Shown here: positions 45,702 through 57,800 of the stretch, in pieces | How the letters are laid out: every line of letters begins with the position of its first letter | Position numbering within the stretch: position 1 is the first letter of the stretch | DNA from: Stemphylium vesicarium | Taxonomy: Eukaryota; Ascomycota; Dothideomycetes; Pleosporales; Pleosporaceae | Assembly (NCBI GenBank): GCA_004380135.1 | Contig: QXCR01000077.1 | Location: forward strand, 62,001-126,000 | Reading direction: 5' to 3' | DNA: 64,000 nucleotides | Made by a program: the position numbers and the translations under genes | The notes under the pieces: model-generated | What the model was told of the DNA's origin: nothing | Seen by the model: the letters and a program-made list of their open reading frames with translations, nothing else | Database searches by the model: none

Positions 45702-47436
45702 TCAAGATCTATGTCGTACGTAGCCGTCGCTGTCAAAAGCCCAATCTTCCGATTCGGCCAAGATGTCCCTAATGGTCCTACCCTCCTTGTCCATTACTCC
45801 CCTATCCGCGCCTCTTTCGAGCAAGAAGTTACACACGGCAGGACTGAACCCCCACCAAAGTTGTTTACAAGCAGCGACCGAAAGAAATATAGGAACATTT
45901 CCAGACGTATCGCTAGCCGATATGTAAGCGCCATGGTCTAGCAATGTGGCCATCATACGAAGGGCACGAATTTCACGACTCGACTTTGTATTTAAACCTG
46001 CCCAGTGTAACGCTGTGAAGCCCGACGCGGTTGCAGCCCGCACATCGGCACCCTGGTCAACAAGGTAGCGCACAAGCCCTACATTCCCCGTTCGAACCGC
46101 TCTGTGAAGTGGCGTCAGGCCATCTGGTGCAGTAATGTGGAGAGGCGCACCGAGGTGGTGGAGTAGCTGGACAAGTTCTAGCCGTGCGTCGGGGGCATCG
46201 GTGCGATGAAATTCTGGCTCGCCTGCTGCAAACAGGAGTGGAGTCCATTGGTTGACTGTAGAAACATCGCTTACATCTACCTCGTGGGAAAGAAAGCAGA
46301 TGTACTAGCGGTATGTTGCCCTGGTCGCATACTCTGTGAAATGGCGTTTCTCCTCGGACGTTTCTTGCGTGTATGTCGGCGCCGTGGGTAATTAGTGCTT
46401 TTGCAAATGAGACATGGGTTGTCCGGTGGAGTGGTGTGTTTTCGTCCTCGTCTTTGACCGTCACGCTTGCTCCGGCAGTGAGGAAAGTCTCTAGTAGACT
46501 GGGGTCGTCAATGTTGTCGCCTATTAGACCAGATTTTGGCGATAATTTTTCATGACATGCATTGTTGACGCGTAGACCATTGTCAAGCAGAAACTGCACG
46601 ATTTGTCGAGGCACAGTGGGCGTATGTAGACAACACCAGAAGGGAGTTTGCTGAGGATCTTCAGGTTGGTTGGCGTTGACATCGACACCAGCTTTAGTGA
46701 GAAGCTGCATAATGCTCAAGAGGCGCTTGGGTATTGTGTCTCTGTCCCTGAAGCTTAAGGTAGGTGGTCTGCAGTGGTCGTCGCAATCGTACTCGAGAAG
46801 GGTGAGTGTCATGATTTGCCCCAAAGAATCTTCATTGTGCCGAGGACACCTCTTGTCGTAGTTGTCTTGCCAGTAGTTGAATAGCATTTCAAAAGCCTCG
46901 ACGTGCCAGCATAACGCGGCGCTTTCCAGAGCTGCCTTTATGCCATCGCGTCAAGAACTATCGGGAAAGTCGCTGGGTCCTAGCTTTCCTAACATGACCT
47001 TCAGACATGCAACATGATTCAAAGATGCGGATAGACGCAATGCGGTTACCGTTGACTCAATGCTGTGATCAATAATCGCGGACAAGGCATCCTGTTTGCC
47101 CAGCCAAGCGGCAAGATCGAGTGCGGCGTACGATACTTGGTGACAAGGCATAACTTCGTCTTTGAGAGAGGGATCCGTGCCAGCTGCTAGGAGTATTCTG
47201 ACTATTGGTCCATGGTTGGCGCGTATCGCAAGGTGCAGCGGTGTGCAGAAGTGGTAGTTGCGAGCATTAAGATTTCCCTCAGTCGAGCCGTCAGCTAGTA
47301 GTGCTGTGACTTGGGCGACTTCTCCTCGAAAAGAAGCTTGGTGTAATGCCGAATCACTGTCGTGAAGGGGGTATTGTTCAGCAGATGGCTCTGCATGCTC
47401 GTATTCGATGTGAATGTCCATATCTGCGTCCCCCAT
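45702..47436 (-). pseudogene. Ankyrin-repeat protein, broken by a stop and a frameshift
   Basis: From the ATG at 47436 (MGDADMDIHIEYEHAEPS) ankyrin repeats begin at DSALHQASFRGEVAQVTALL and TPLHLAIRANHGPIVRILL. An in-frame TGA at 46953-46951 interrupts; the same frame continues with IKAALESAALCWHVEAFEML, ENTPLHRTTHVSFAKALI and GETPFHRVCDQGNIPLVHLL. Near 46,290 the frame changes, apparently by one extra T, to VNQWTPLLFAAGEP, DGLTPLHRAVRTGNVGLV and SGFTALHWAGL, ending at 45702. The TGA could be a C-to-T change of a CGA Arg codon. A 63-nt in-phase intron (GTCATG donor, AAAG acceptor) could remove the stop but would delete plausible repeat sequence, and the frameshift would remain. The intact product would be about 577 residues. 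Probably a pseudogene. Confidence 0.65.
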
Positions 47437-48958
47437 TTTGTAGCCGCTGAAGATGTTAGAGGGGTAGATATCGGAAGGTGATGATTTGGATGTTAGGGAA
47501 TGGACTAGATAGCAATTTAGCCGGATCTTGCTTTCACAAGGCCTCTTCCACCCTTTAGTTCTATAATGTTACCTCTGGGATCTGCGCATGGGGTTCTACG
47601 AGCGGGCGGAGAGCGCTGGCCTAGAACGTGGGACGTATGCAGCATACTGGATCACACTGAGTTTTCGAATACAGAGTGACCGCATGAGCTCCGGTTAAGA
47701 CGCATACAAGTGTGCTTCGATCCTTCTCCTTGGCGGCACCCGGGCAGTACAGTCGTCTTGGTGGGCACGTGCATCGTGGCTCCCGCGTCGCTTCCGGCTT
47801 GGGATGTCTCAACCCTCTTACCCAACACTCCGACACACCCCATCAGTTTATTCAAACGAACGTGCCGAATCTTATCGAATTATTTTATAACCTACAAACA
47901 GTCATGTCAAGGGTCGCGCTGTTGACAAGAGTGGCTACGATCTCCCGCGCTCCTGCCGGCTACGCGCGCAGCTTCGTTTGCGAACATGGCCCCTAAAGTA
48001 CAAGTTAACGGCAGGAGGGTGTCCAGCTCCAGTAAAAGATGGTCGCACGCCTTCTGATTGCATGCGCAACTCACTCAGCCCACATTTGCTATCTAACAGC
48101 CTGTCGCGTACGAGCAAGGTACCCTTAGGTTCCGGTTCATGCGCGTAAGGAACCGCAGAAATACGTGTTTCGGATCTCACAACCACATCGAATGACATGG
48201 CGTTCTGTCGTTGTGATGGGGTGCTTTCTCACGAAAAAGTCCGAATAGTTGGATATCTCCTAAAGTCTGCATTTAAGGCGATTGCACGCGTTTCAGTCAT
48301 GGTATCTGGTCAATGTAATCCCTACGTACGATGCGCTCCCGACTCCTCGGCAACTTGGGTAGCGGTAAGCTGCTGCCAATCCCGTGCATCATCACGACTT
48401 GTAAACGGGCCATGAAGTCTTCGGGCTTTGGGAGCATCATCGATGATCCATGGAAATACTCCATGACGAGACATTACACAGGACCAAGCTAGAGAGCTTA
48501 TGGTCATAATATTCTCTAGATCCAAACAGCCATAAAACGTTATTTATACCCCAGATTCGAAGAGAACCCCGGAGTTCCATCTTGGGGAAGCAAGTACCAA
48601 TAAGCGGCTGACCACGGTGCTCTTTGTGTTAGATCCGCTCGTTCTGCTCTGATTCTAGTCGATTGTTCTAGGATATTCCCGAGAGCTACTTGAACGGTCC
48701 AGCTCTGTTCGACCAAAGTGTATGCGCCGAGGTTGGCACGGATGCGCTTGATGCTTCCGCGTGTCTGATACACCCGCCATCTTCTGCAAACGCGTTCGAT
48801 CCCTCCGTGCCGCAGAGGCAATGGCCAGTATTTGATGATGGCCCCACCCGACATGCCCATGGTTGTCTACATTTCTTCTTTCGACGTTCGGTCCTACTCT
48901 TAGTTCACATGACTATCACAGTCGGGCGCTGGTAGCCATCCATTCTTTTGATTGTGCG
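47437..48958. other. Intergenic region, 1.5 kb
   Basis: This divergent interval lies upstream of both the ankyrin gene and the 7TM gene. Only short frames with no recognised motif occur; no repeats or RNA genes were noticed. Confidence 0.5.
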
Positions 48959-50309
48959 ATGAACACATCTACGGCTACTTCGCCGGAATTCCTCGCTGAG
49001 GACAGAGGTTCGCATGTCGTAGCGACAGCTTCTTTGATGATCATATTCTGCACCACTTTCGTTGTCCTACGCTACTACTCTCGCTCTTTGGCAAGCACCA
49101 CTTTCAATTTTGAAGATGCTATTATACCGTTTGCTTGGTTGGCAGAAGTTGGCCTTTGTATCGCCGGTATCGGTACGCAAAATTCTCCAAGGCGCATACC
49201 ATCCTGCTGATCGCGAACTTAGTGATGGTCAAGAGGGCTGGAACAGGACGTCACATGGCCTACGTCCTTTCCACCGACCCACCCAAGATATCTGAGCACT
49301 TCAAAGGTGTCATGATTCAGGAGATTTTACACCCAGCTGCTGTCGCCTTTCCCAAACTTACCGTCGTTCTTCTGTACCTGCACATCCTGACCAACAAATA
49401 CGAACGTCTTGCTGCGAAGACGCTGATCTTTCTCATACTTGCGACATGGTAAGTCTTGGCTGTATTGTATGCATCTGGGCCATACGCTGACTTTCGCTCT
49501 TCGATTTTATTAGGCTCTCCTTCACGGTCGCAGCCATGTTTCAGTGTATACCCTTTGCCTTCAACTGGGACAAAACAATACCAAACGGGACATGTTTCGA
49601 CGTCCAATTCTTCGCGAATAGCTCTAGTGTCCCAAACATCGCCACTGACCTGGCAATGTTGATACTTCCGCTGAAGATGGTGTGGTGCTTGAAGATCAGC
49701 ATCGGCAGAAGGATTGGATTGCTGTTGATTTTTCTCACGGGTAGCGTGTAAGCCATCAACATGTATTTGCACAATTCTGAAAGGATATCGTTGCTGATCA
49801 ACCGCAGCGGTATCATCGCATCCATCGCACGCACCGTTGTATTCGCCAAGACGTTCGCAGAAGCTGGTCCACTCTCAGATGTGACGTGGAATCACGTCTC
49901 CCTCATAAATTGGACCATCATTGAGCCGGGCATGTACCTTTTGAGCGCATGTGCCCTGTCCTTCAAACCTCTTCTCCGCTCGTTCGCCAAAGCCCTAAAT
50001 CTCCAGGCATTCGTGACACATACAAGGTCTACAGCGGGTGGGACGAGAAGCCATGTCAAGAAGACTTTTACTTCGACACAGACACAACCAGAAGCCTTTG
50101 AGTTGGGGATCGTCAGAAAGGGGTGGGAGTTTGGCAAGTTTCATCGTCTGAGTAATGATAGTGGGGATACTTGTGGTGGGCCAAGAGGCAATGGCAAAAG
50201 CGAAGTCATTGTCGCAAAGCCTGTTGTTCTGGATTCAGAGACTAGGGAAGACGATATGGAGCAATCACATCACGACTTGACGAGCATACACTTTGGGAGG
50301 GCGTTGTGA
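48959..50309 (+). CDS. Fungal rhodopsin-like seven-transmembrane protein (PTH11-related type)
   Basis: Four exons: 48959-49172, 49223-49448, 49514-49747, 49808-50309 (introns 50, 65 and 60 nt) give 391 residues. An exterior N-terminus precedes hydrophobic segments VVATASLMIIFCTTFVVLRY, the region around IIPFAWLAEVGLCIAGI, GVMIQEILHPAAVAFPKL, KTLIFLILATWLSFTVAAMF, NIATDLAMLILPLKMVW, GLLLIFLTGSVGIIASIART and WTIIEPGMYLLSACALSF. The GTGRHM block after helix 2, the DLAMLILPLKMVW helix and the IEPGMYLLSAC helix match the fungal 'rhodopsin' integral-membrane family that includes the 7TM core of PTH11-like receptors. No CFEM domain precedes it. The cytoplasmic tail is about 110 residues. Ligand and signalling partner are unknown. 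Confidence 0.86.
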
Positions 50310-50944
50310 TGGGATAGCCATACTTTCTCTTGGCAACTACATAGGTATGAGGAGGAAGTGGCAAACGCTCTCATTTGTACATGTAGATTTCAACAATTCG
50401 CTTTTCCTTCATAGTTCCACTTGATATATCCAGAGGTAGCTGAAAACTTGACAGGGAAGATGTCTTTGGACAGGCTGAGCTACCTTTAGCCAGCTTGGAA
50501 TAGTTGAGGCGGTGCGGAACGTGACCGCTAACAAGACCCACAATTCTGTGCCGAACAAAAAACAATTGGATGTTTTCGCATCGGCAAGACGGCAATGTTG
50601 TACGAGAGATGCGAAAGTGCGAAATCGCCAAGGGCATCTTCGGGCCTGGCGCATACCGGCCCCATAAGACAGATCTGAACGCAGCGGGTCGATCGCGCGC
50701 GTCCTTAGCGTGCCGCGCCCGCAAACGCGATTTACAACGTCGTCATCCATATGTCTAGATGCCTCCACCTCCCACCAGGTGTGACAGCAGTGCACTGAAC
50801 GCGCTCCATATCGACGTCATGCTGCCTATAATGTGCCTCTCAATGAGCCACATGCACTTGTTTCGGCTCTTGACACCCGCCATTACTTGATCCTCTGATC
50901 TCACCGTTACGTTCGCGTACATACCCTAAGCGACATATACCAAG
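50310..50944. other. Intergenic region, 0.6 kb
   Basis: No coding or structural feature was recognised between the 7TM gene and the bli-3 homologue. Confidence 0.5.
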
Positions 50945-51742
50945 ATGGCTGCTCCTCGACTATTTGTACGCTCGACAAGAACCATTCTACCACGAATTCA
51001 ACTTGCATCTCGCATCCCAAAATCGTTCACAGCTACCCCTAGATTCTTCTCCACTACACATCCATTCAGCATGCCGGACCAACTCAAAGCTAGCGAGGTC
51101 AACTCCAAGACCGACCCCTCCGTCGCGAAGCAGTACGATGACGAGACACCCAAGGACCAGCAGATCAAGCAGTTCTTTGAATTGGTAGACGGGAAGAAGA
51201 TTTGCATGCTCAACACATACCGCAATGGCGTCGGTACGTCGTCCCTCGCCTGTCACTCCACTGCACGCCATATCTGACATTTTTGCTCAGGCCCTGTCGG
51301 TCGCTCCATGGCCCTCGCCCGCCGTGACGGGCCCGACTTCCTCTTCCTCGCCAACGCACACTCACAAAAGTTCAACGACCTGAAAGAGAACAAGGAAACG
51401 CAGGTCGTTTTCCAAGACCTAAAAACGCAAGAATGGGCGTCCATCTCGGGCACTGCCACCACGACCGACAACAGTGACCCACGCATCAAGGAGGTATGGA
51501 GCCGCGGTGCTGCCGCCTGGTTCGGCGACCTCGGTGACGGAAAGCACACGGGTGGGCCTGAGGACCCACGCATGACGCTCATTGAGATCAAGGCCAAGTA
51601 CATCTCGTACTACCTGACCGAGGTGGGCCTTTTGGGTTACGCCAAGGAGATTATTCAGGCGAATATTACGGGTGAAGTTGCCAATACGGGTAAGCTGAGG
51701 GAGCTCAAGGAGGCGGACATCGAGAAGGCGCGGTCGATGTAA
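50945..51742 (+). CDS. bli-3: BLI-3-like FMN-binding split-barrel protein
   Basis: Exons 50945-51233 and 51291-51742, with a 57-nt GTACGT...TCAG intron in phase 1, give 246 residues. The core matches the pyridoxamine-phosphate-oxidase-like 'general stress protein 26' family and the blue-light-induced Neurospora BLI-3: KICMLNTYRNGVGPVGRSMA, FLFLANAHSQKFNDLKEN, VVFQDLKTQEWASISGTATT and MTLIEIKAKYISYYLTE. These form an FMN- or F420-binding split barrel. The first 42 residues (Arg, Ser, Thr-rich, no acids until late) look like a mitochondrial presequence; a second ATG at MPDQLKASE would give the shorter cytosolic form typical of homologues. Light regulation is known for bli-3 in Neurospora but no light element was identified here. 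Confidence 0.87.
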
Positions 51743-52393
51743 GTGCATACAAGCACTGTAATGTTTATAGCATAAGTTAAATCATGTCAGATCTGCGACG
51801 AAGCTTTGAGATATTGTTTTATGTAACTTGAGACTTAGATTGGGCAATACATCATCAATATGACGACTTGTTAGCAACGAATGGCCTTTCCATTCGAATG
51901 TGGCTTCTCAACACGCTGCACCCCATGCAGCTCTTGACTGGAAGGTGAAGCTTCCATTTCATGTTACAGCCACCAACAGCACTAAATGTCTCCGCACATG
52001 CCCAGTGCGTTAACTTTCGCGCACATGCTGCACAACGAAGGCATAGTTCGGCCCGCACCGCAAGGCTGCCCGCATAAGGTCCTACCTGCTGATCAATAAC
52101 CAACCATGGTTTGTATGATTCCCGGGTGGACCCATACAGCATTCAATCTCAAGACCAACATATAAGCGCGCCATAGCTCTGGTAGCTTCAAGGGCCACCC
52201 ATTTGATGTCTCATTTCAGTATTTGCAAGCGAAGGTAAGCTTACGTTTCTTGTTGGGACGGCCTGGAGCCTACATCGATGCCACTTATGGTACGTAGCGG
52301 ATAGCCTATGCCAGCAAGGTATCTACAACGGCAGATGTCTTGCTCACGAGTGGCTACAACCACTACGTGTATACAGGTGGCTTTGTACACCAA
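51743..52393. other. Convergent 3' spacer, 0.65 kb
   Basis: This lies between two convergent genes. No gene or repeat was recognised. Confidence 0.5.
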
Positions 52394-53344
52394 CTAAGAA
52401 GCATTGAACCTAAGGGAGTTATGGGGTGTCTTTTTTCGCCAGAAACCAGGTGCCCTGTTGAATTCGCTCTCCCAACGCATGAGCGGCGGCCTTACATACA
52501 TTTCGCACCATTTATCGTCCTCCTGCAAGTAATTCTGAACCTCAATGTAGTCATAGGCTTCGACGTACATCCAACCGACATCCTCATACTCGTGATTTGT
52601 GTCTCCGCCCTCCCAGTCAAGCTTTTCGTCTTCTTCGTCTTCCTCGGCTTCGTCTGGTTCGCTTTCGGGCGTCCACACTCTGTTAACGAGCTTGACCACG
52701 GGGCTGCCCATATGTTCGATTGATTCGAGGCAGATGTCGTCAACAAGGAAGCAGAAATTGTACCGAGGTCCAGCGTGGAACAGATAATCCAAGCTGCCGG
52801 CTGAGCCAGTTATGTTGTCCTTGCTCACGGGCTCGTGGTCGACACGCCAGTTACGTTGTAGCTCATCTATGGACCAAGTGTTGAAATGCTCGCGGATCTT
52901 CTCGTGGCTTGCCCCTTCGAAGATGCACCGGTCATCCATTACGACCAGATCATGTCTTGAAAGAAGGTCTGAGTCTGGTTGAGTCTTTCGCATTGCTAGT
53001 GACGACTCAATTTCTTGGCGGATCACAGAGAGCATACGATCCCAAGCCGCATCGTCGCTGTACGAGACACGGTACACGACCAGACCCCAAGGCGCGTCAG
53101 GTTTGAGATACCGAGATTTGTTTAACACATTCAGGGGCTCAGCCATTTCTGCCTGTTCTGCCAGGAACGCTGCCTCATAAGCCTGGTGCAGATCCTGGCT
53201 AATGGGATGCGCCTTGGCTACCGCCTCGAGAGCAGCATTGACCTTGTCATAGTCGTACTCTGTGATAGCGCCCATGGCCTTTCCACAAGCGTCATGGAAA
53301 GCCCGAACGCGGGCTCTATCCGCGTCTGCAAGTGGTCGCTGCAT
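52394..53344 (-). CDS. Uncharacterised fungal protein, 316 residues
   Basis: One open frame encodes 316 residues. Blocks that look conserved are PWGLVVYRVSYSDDAAWDRM, SRHDLVVMDDRCIFEGASHE and REHFNTWSIDELQRN, followed by FCFLVDDICLESIEH, an acidic stretch (about residues 232-250, Glu/Asp-rich) and a Trp/Tyr-rich segment GWMYVEAYDYIEVQNYL. I recall similar ascomycete proteins without assigned function. There is no signal peptide or membrane segment. In-frame codons continue upstream without an ATG (TCSFTHLQDPTAPPPRPIYR), so the true start may lie in an upstream exon with an acceptor near 53,393. Function unknown. Confidence 0.75.
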   Translation of the reverse strand: MQRPLADADRARVRAFHDACGKAMGAITEYDYDKVNAALEAVAKAHPISQDLHQAYEAAFLAEQAEMAEPLNVLNKSRYLKPDAPWGLVVYRVSYSDDAAWDRMLSVIRQEIESSLAMRKTQPDSDLLSRHDLVVMDDRCIFEGASHEKIREHFNTWSIDELQRNWRVDHEPVSKDNITGSAGSLDYLFHAGPRYNFCFLVDDICLESIEHMGSPVVKLVNRVWTPESEPDEAEEDEEDEKLDWEGGDTNHEYEDVGWMYVEAYDYIEVQNYLQEDDKWCEMYVRPPLMRWESEFNRAPGFWRKKTPHNSLRFNAS

Positions 53345-53725
53345 GGCAGGCGCTGTGCGGTAGATCGGGCGCGGTGGTGGTGCAGTGGGATCCTGAAGAT
53401 GTGTAAAAGAGCAAGTGGGGTTACGATGGGTGGTGGTTGCCCCGCTTTCGTCATGACTGCCACCACGTTGCCGATGATGTGATCAGTCTGTCTCTATGGC
53501 GTCGCATGTCGTGAATATGATGATTTCGGATACATATTATTAGTGTGGTCGCAAAGCAAGAAGCTTTCATCCCTCTTGAAATAACCCCGATTCCTATATA
53601 GTCAAACTACACACACGAAACTATGGGAAAAGACCACCCTGACGCCGACCTTCATCCAGAAGCTACTGGTCTAGCAGCAGCGACAGTCAATGTAGGCAGC
53701 CTGCACTTCTCACTCGGCTGTCGCA
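53345..53725. other. Divergent promoter region
   Basis: The 381 bp between the uncharacterised gene and the glutathione transferase may include an extra 5' exon of the former. No distinct promoter motif was recognised. Confidence 0.4.
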
Positions 53726-54484
53726 ATGGTTAATTTACCCCAGGCACACTCGGCAGAATGCCCGCTGAAGCTGTACTCGGGCTGGTTCTGCCCTTTCGTA
53801 CAGCGCGCGTGGATTGCGCTGGAGGAGAAAGGCATCCAATACCAATACATTGAAGTGAACCCTTACCACAAGCCTCAGTCTCTGCTAGATCTCAACCCTC
53901 GTGGCCTCGTCCCGACACTGCAATACCAGAACAAGCCGCTATATGAGAGTACCGTCCTTTGCGAGTTTCTTGAGGAAGCGTTTCCGCAGCATACTCCGCA
54001 TCTGATGCCTACGGATCCTTATGAGAGGGCACGAACGAGAATCTGGACAGACTATGTAGGCAGTCGCATTATCCCTGCTTATCACCGCTTCCTTCAGCAC
54101 CAGGGTGACGGCCTGGAGGAGAAGCAAAAGGAATTCTTGAATCATCTCAAGGAGTTCACGCGCGAGATGGACAAGGAAGGACCTTTCTTTTCAGGCAAGG
54201 ACTTTGGGCTCATCGACATTGCGATTGCACCTTGGGCCAATAGGCTTTGGGTGTTTGATCACTTTAAGGGTGGTTCGGGAATTCCTGAAGAGGGCAAGGG
54301 TGGTGATGATGAGGACGTTTGGGGGCGGTTTAAGAAGTGGCTGGCTGCTGTGGAGGCTAGGAGGAGTGTCAAAGAAACGTTGAGTGAAAGGCAGCATTAC
54401 TTGCCCATCTACCAGCGGTACGCGGAGGATCGGGCGCAAAGCGAGGCTGCAAAAGCCATTCGGGCCGGTAGGGGTATTCCCTAG
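53726..54484 (+). CDS. Omega-type glutathione S-transferase
   Basis: An intronless frame of 252 residues. The N-terminal thioredoxin-like domain opens LKLYSGWFCPFVQRAWIALE; Cys22 in FCPF takes the place of the Tyr/Ser of other classes and marks the omega/GTO type. The cis-Pro and glutathione-binding block follow (NPRGLVPTLQYQNKPLYEST, then VLCEFLEEAFP). The helical C-terminal domain contains GPFFSGKDFGLIDIAIAPW, the typical N-capping motif. Omega enzymes act mainly as thioltransferases, dehydroascorbate reductases and glutathionyl-conjugate reductases in the cytosol. Length is normal for the class. The C-terminus ends RAGRGIP with no targeting signal. Confidence 0.92.
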   Translation: MVNLPQAHSAECPLKLYSGWFCPFVQRAWIALEEKGIQYQYIEVNPYHKPQSLLDLNPRGLVPTLQYQNKPLYESTVLCEFLEEAFPQHTPHLMPTDPYERARTRIWTDYVGSRIIPAYHRFLQHQGDGLEEKQKEFLNHLKEFTREMDKEGPFFSGKDFGLIDIAIAPWANRLWVFDHFKGGSGIPEEGKGGDDEDVWGRFKKWLAAVEARRSVKETLSERQHYLPIYQRYAEDRAQSEAAKAIRAGRGIP

Positions 54485-54845
54485 CTATGTCATGATATGC
54501 GTCTAAACAAGAGACTGTTGAATGATATGGCGAATCTATTGTAAGCTTTGGGCTTAACCGACTGCCTTTCTGGTTCAAAAATACGCTACGTTGTCAATAG
54601 TTCATGGGGCGTTCCATGGGACGCGTGACGTCAAGGTGGAGGAAGCCGTCTTGGTGTTTCGAGGCGTTGGTGTTGCCCCAGCGACGATATTGACAATGGG
54701 GACCCACAGTCAACGCCACAACTGGCTAAGCGTCAACGCATTCAGGACTGAACTCATCCGGGGCTCCCCTCGACGAACTTCATGTTCTCACCTATGCGCC
54801 GGCGCTCCATACATTCACACTAATCAAAAAATATCAGCAGCCGAT
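54485..54845. other. Upstream region of the ASPM-like gene
   Basis: The open frame of the next gene continues upstream to 54591 without a stop, so part of this interval could encode 85 more residues. That leader has no recognisable motif, and the ATG at 54846 gives a cleaner N-terminus. Confidence 0.45.
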
Positions 54846-57800
54846 ATGTACAGATACACAGCAGGAACGCCCTGCCCGGCGCCGTATTCGTCGACAAACA
54901 GCCATTACAGCGGTTATGGAAGCCACTACGCGCCTGGCTATCTCGACGACAACACGACGGCGAACCTCGACTACACGACCGAATTGAAGGCCCCCATCCG
55001 CCAAGTGAAGCCCCGACGACCGATGCGCAACACGCACAAACCCGCATTCAACCCGTCGCTGGACATTTTCGAGGATGTCGCACAGGAGGAGGAGCAAAAG
55101 CAGCGCGCAGACTTTGACTTGAAGAGGAGAAGTCGCGCGAGTGTTGTTCCTGCAGCCACGCGGACAAAGAAGAGCACAATACTTTCACACCCGGCACAGA
55201 AGCTGCCCAAGCCCGCAGTTCCTGCTCAGGAACCACAACATGAGCGCCCTCACCGACGACGCGTGTCGCAAGCGCCTAGCGAAACCCATGCGACTGACGT
55301 CAATGCGACCGTACAGCTGCGAGAGGATATTCTGGACAAGAAGGAGCTTAAGAAGCAGGGCCCTAAGAAGGATGCGCGCAGGAGGACAATTTACATCCCA
55401 ACTGATGACACGTCAATGTTCACTATCCACCCAGGACAGCCTACGCATGCGCCGCGCAATGTTCGGGTATCGCCAGATCTCGGACTCGATTTGGTCACAT
55501 TATCAGAGGAAGAAGGGAACAATCTCATGCCTGCCCTGAAGAAGGAGAAGAAGCTACCGCGAAAGTCACTCGCTGCACCACCGAAGCGTGGTCCTCTCAG
55601 CACGACATCACGATCAACGCAGAGCACATCCTTTTCGAGCGATATTGTAGGGTCAGGAGGCGGCAAAGAGAACGTGCCTCCAGGCATGGAAATCTTCAAG
55701 AGCAAGGGCAATGGCACGCACATCGAAATCAACTTCACAAAATCGGAAGCAAAGAAGCCACTCATCAAGGCCCCCAAGGTCCATTTCAACGCCCCCAAAG
55801 AGCCCGAACGGATACTGCAGACCAAGAAGCGAACCGAAGGCCCGCAAAAGCGACCACGCTCCAATGTGAGCCACGACGATGTGCCAGCCAAGGCAGTCAA
55901 GTCCAGGGCAGATGCCACAGCCTCCGCCGAGAAGAGCAGGGCATCTCTAAGAACGACTATCAAGACTGAACGGGCAAAGTTGGCCAAGGCGAAACGCACA
56001 CCGCTGTCTTCCTCGCCATTCCACACCGACAAGTCCCCGCCTACCGCACTCCGCCGCCAAAAGACTGGAAGCATGGCTAGCAGCATCACTATGCTGCACG
56101 AGGTCGGTCAGCGACCACAAGCGCAGGAGAAATACCCGGTGTTACAGGAGGATCTCGCCCAGCCGGAACTATACGAGGACAACTGGCTTACCTACCAGGA
56201 AGTCGCCATTACGCAGCTTCTGAACTCCGTATTCGATTCAGCCAGCAAGGACCCGAACGCTGAGCAGAGCCCCGAGGACCTGCGCAAGAAGATGCTCGCC
56301 ATCTACCACGACCCGGCCATGCCAGCACTGCACAAACGTCTACAAGCCTCACTACAATTCGGCGTATTGAGTATACCCAAGGATCTTCTAGCCCAGACAC
56401 TCAGGTTAAAGGATGATGTTGGACTGCGCAAGAAGTTTCTCAACCTGTGGACCAAATCCTACGATCTGAATGCGCTTCGAGCTGCAGCTGAGACGATTGT
56501 CGGCCGCCAAATCACCACGCCATGCCGATTGTCAACTGGTTCCACGTGCTCAGACGATGGATCTCGCCAATATCGCTCTGAAAGGAGAGCTATTGAAAGC
56601 TTCCTGTCCGCCTTTCTGATCAAGAACGAAGACGCTGTGCGCGTCAAATCTGGTGGTGGTAGCATTGCTAGCCTTACGCGCGGAGACGATGATTTCGGAT
56701 CGCAGGGCTGGTCATGGCGCCGTACCGCACTGCGAAGCCTTATGCTGATCCTCATTCTGGATCAAGCAAAGACAACGGACGCGCTCTCTGGCTGCTTGTT
56801 CCAGACGACTTCACCGTACAAGACGTCTGTTGAGATCCTCCACCAGATGTCCAAAATGCTCCTCCCTTCCCACGGCGACATCACCCGCCCGCTCAACCAT
56901 CTCAGCTACAAGGTCGAGCATGCTCAGTACCCGCTTCAGGAGTATGCATACCAGATCGAAAACATTGCCATCGACCTTCGTGACGGCATCGTACTGAACC
57001 GCCTTGTAGAGCTGCTACTCTACCCAGCTACTACACTAGCAGCACAGCAAGAAGGGAACGTTACATTGAATCTGCCAACAGGCGAACTACTCACCAGCGA
57101 CGTATCGCAGAAGGACGTCTGGATTCTCTCTCAACATCTCAAGTACCCAGCCATTGGCCGCCCTCAAAAGGTTTACAATGTGCAGATTGCTCTTGCAGCT
57201 TTGAGCAGCGTTCCCGGTATGCCTAGCGCAGCAGTCAGTGGCGTCCGCGCTGAAGACATTGTCGATGGCCATCGCGAGAAGACGCTTTCCCTCCTGTGGT
57301 CACTTGTCGGAAAATGTGGGCTAGGAAGCCTTGTCGACTGGCCGCAGCTGGTCAAAGAGACGGATCGCTTCCGCTCCCAATGGTACCGCGCAAGGGATGC
57401 CTTTGAAGGACAAGCACTCGATTCCGACAACGAGGAGGAAGATACGACTGAACTCGATGGAATGGCATATCACAAGCGTCTTCTCCTCTCGTGGTCTCGC
57501 TCAATCGCCCGTCTCCACGGCCTCCGCGTAGCGAACCTGACTACGAGCTTTGCAGACCCGAAAGTACTCGAAGTTATCGTGGATACATACCTACCTTCCA
57601 ACCTAGCCGTTTCAACCATGGACAACGGGCGACTAGGCCTTGCCGCAAAGCTCAAAGTTGTCGGCTGCTCCACGTCGTTCATCGCACTTTTCACGCCACA
57701 ACAAAATACGGCTCGTTCCATCCCCAGCCGCGACTTCACCCTCCTCACTTTATCTTTCCTGGCTTCGCGCTTGCTTCCTCTAGCGCGCACACACCTCGCT

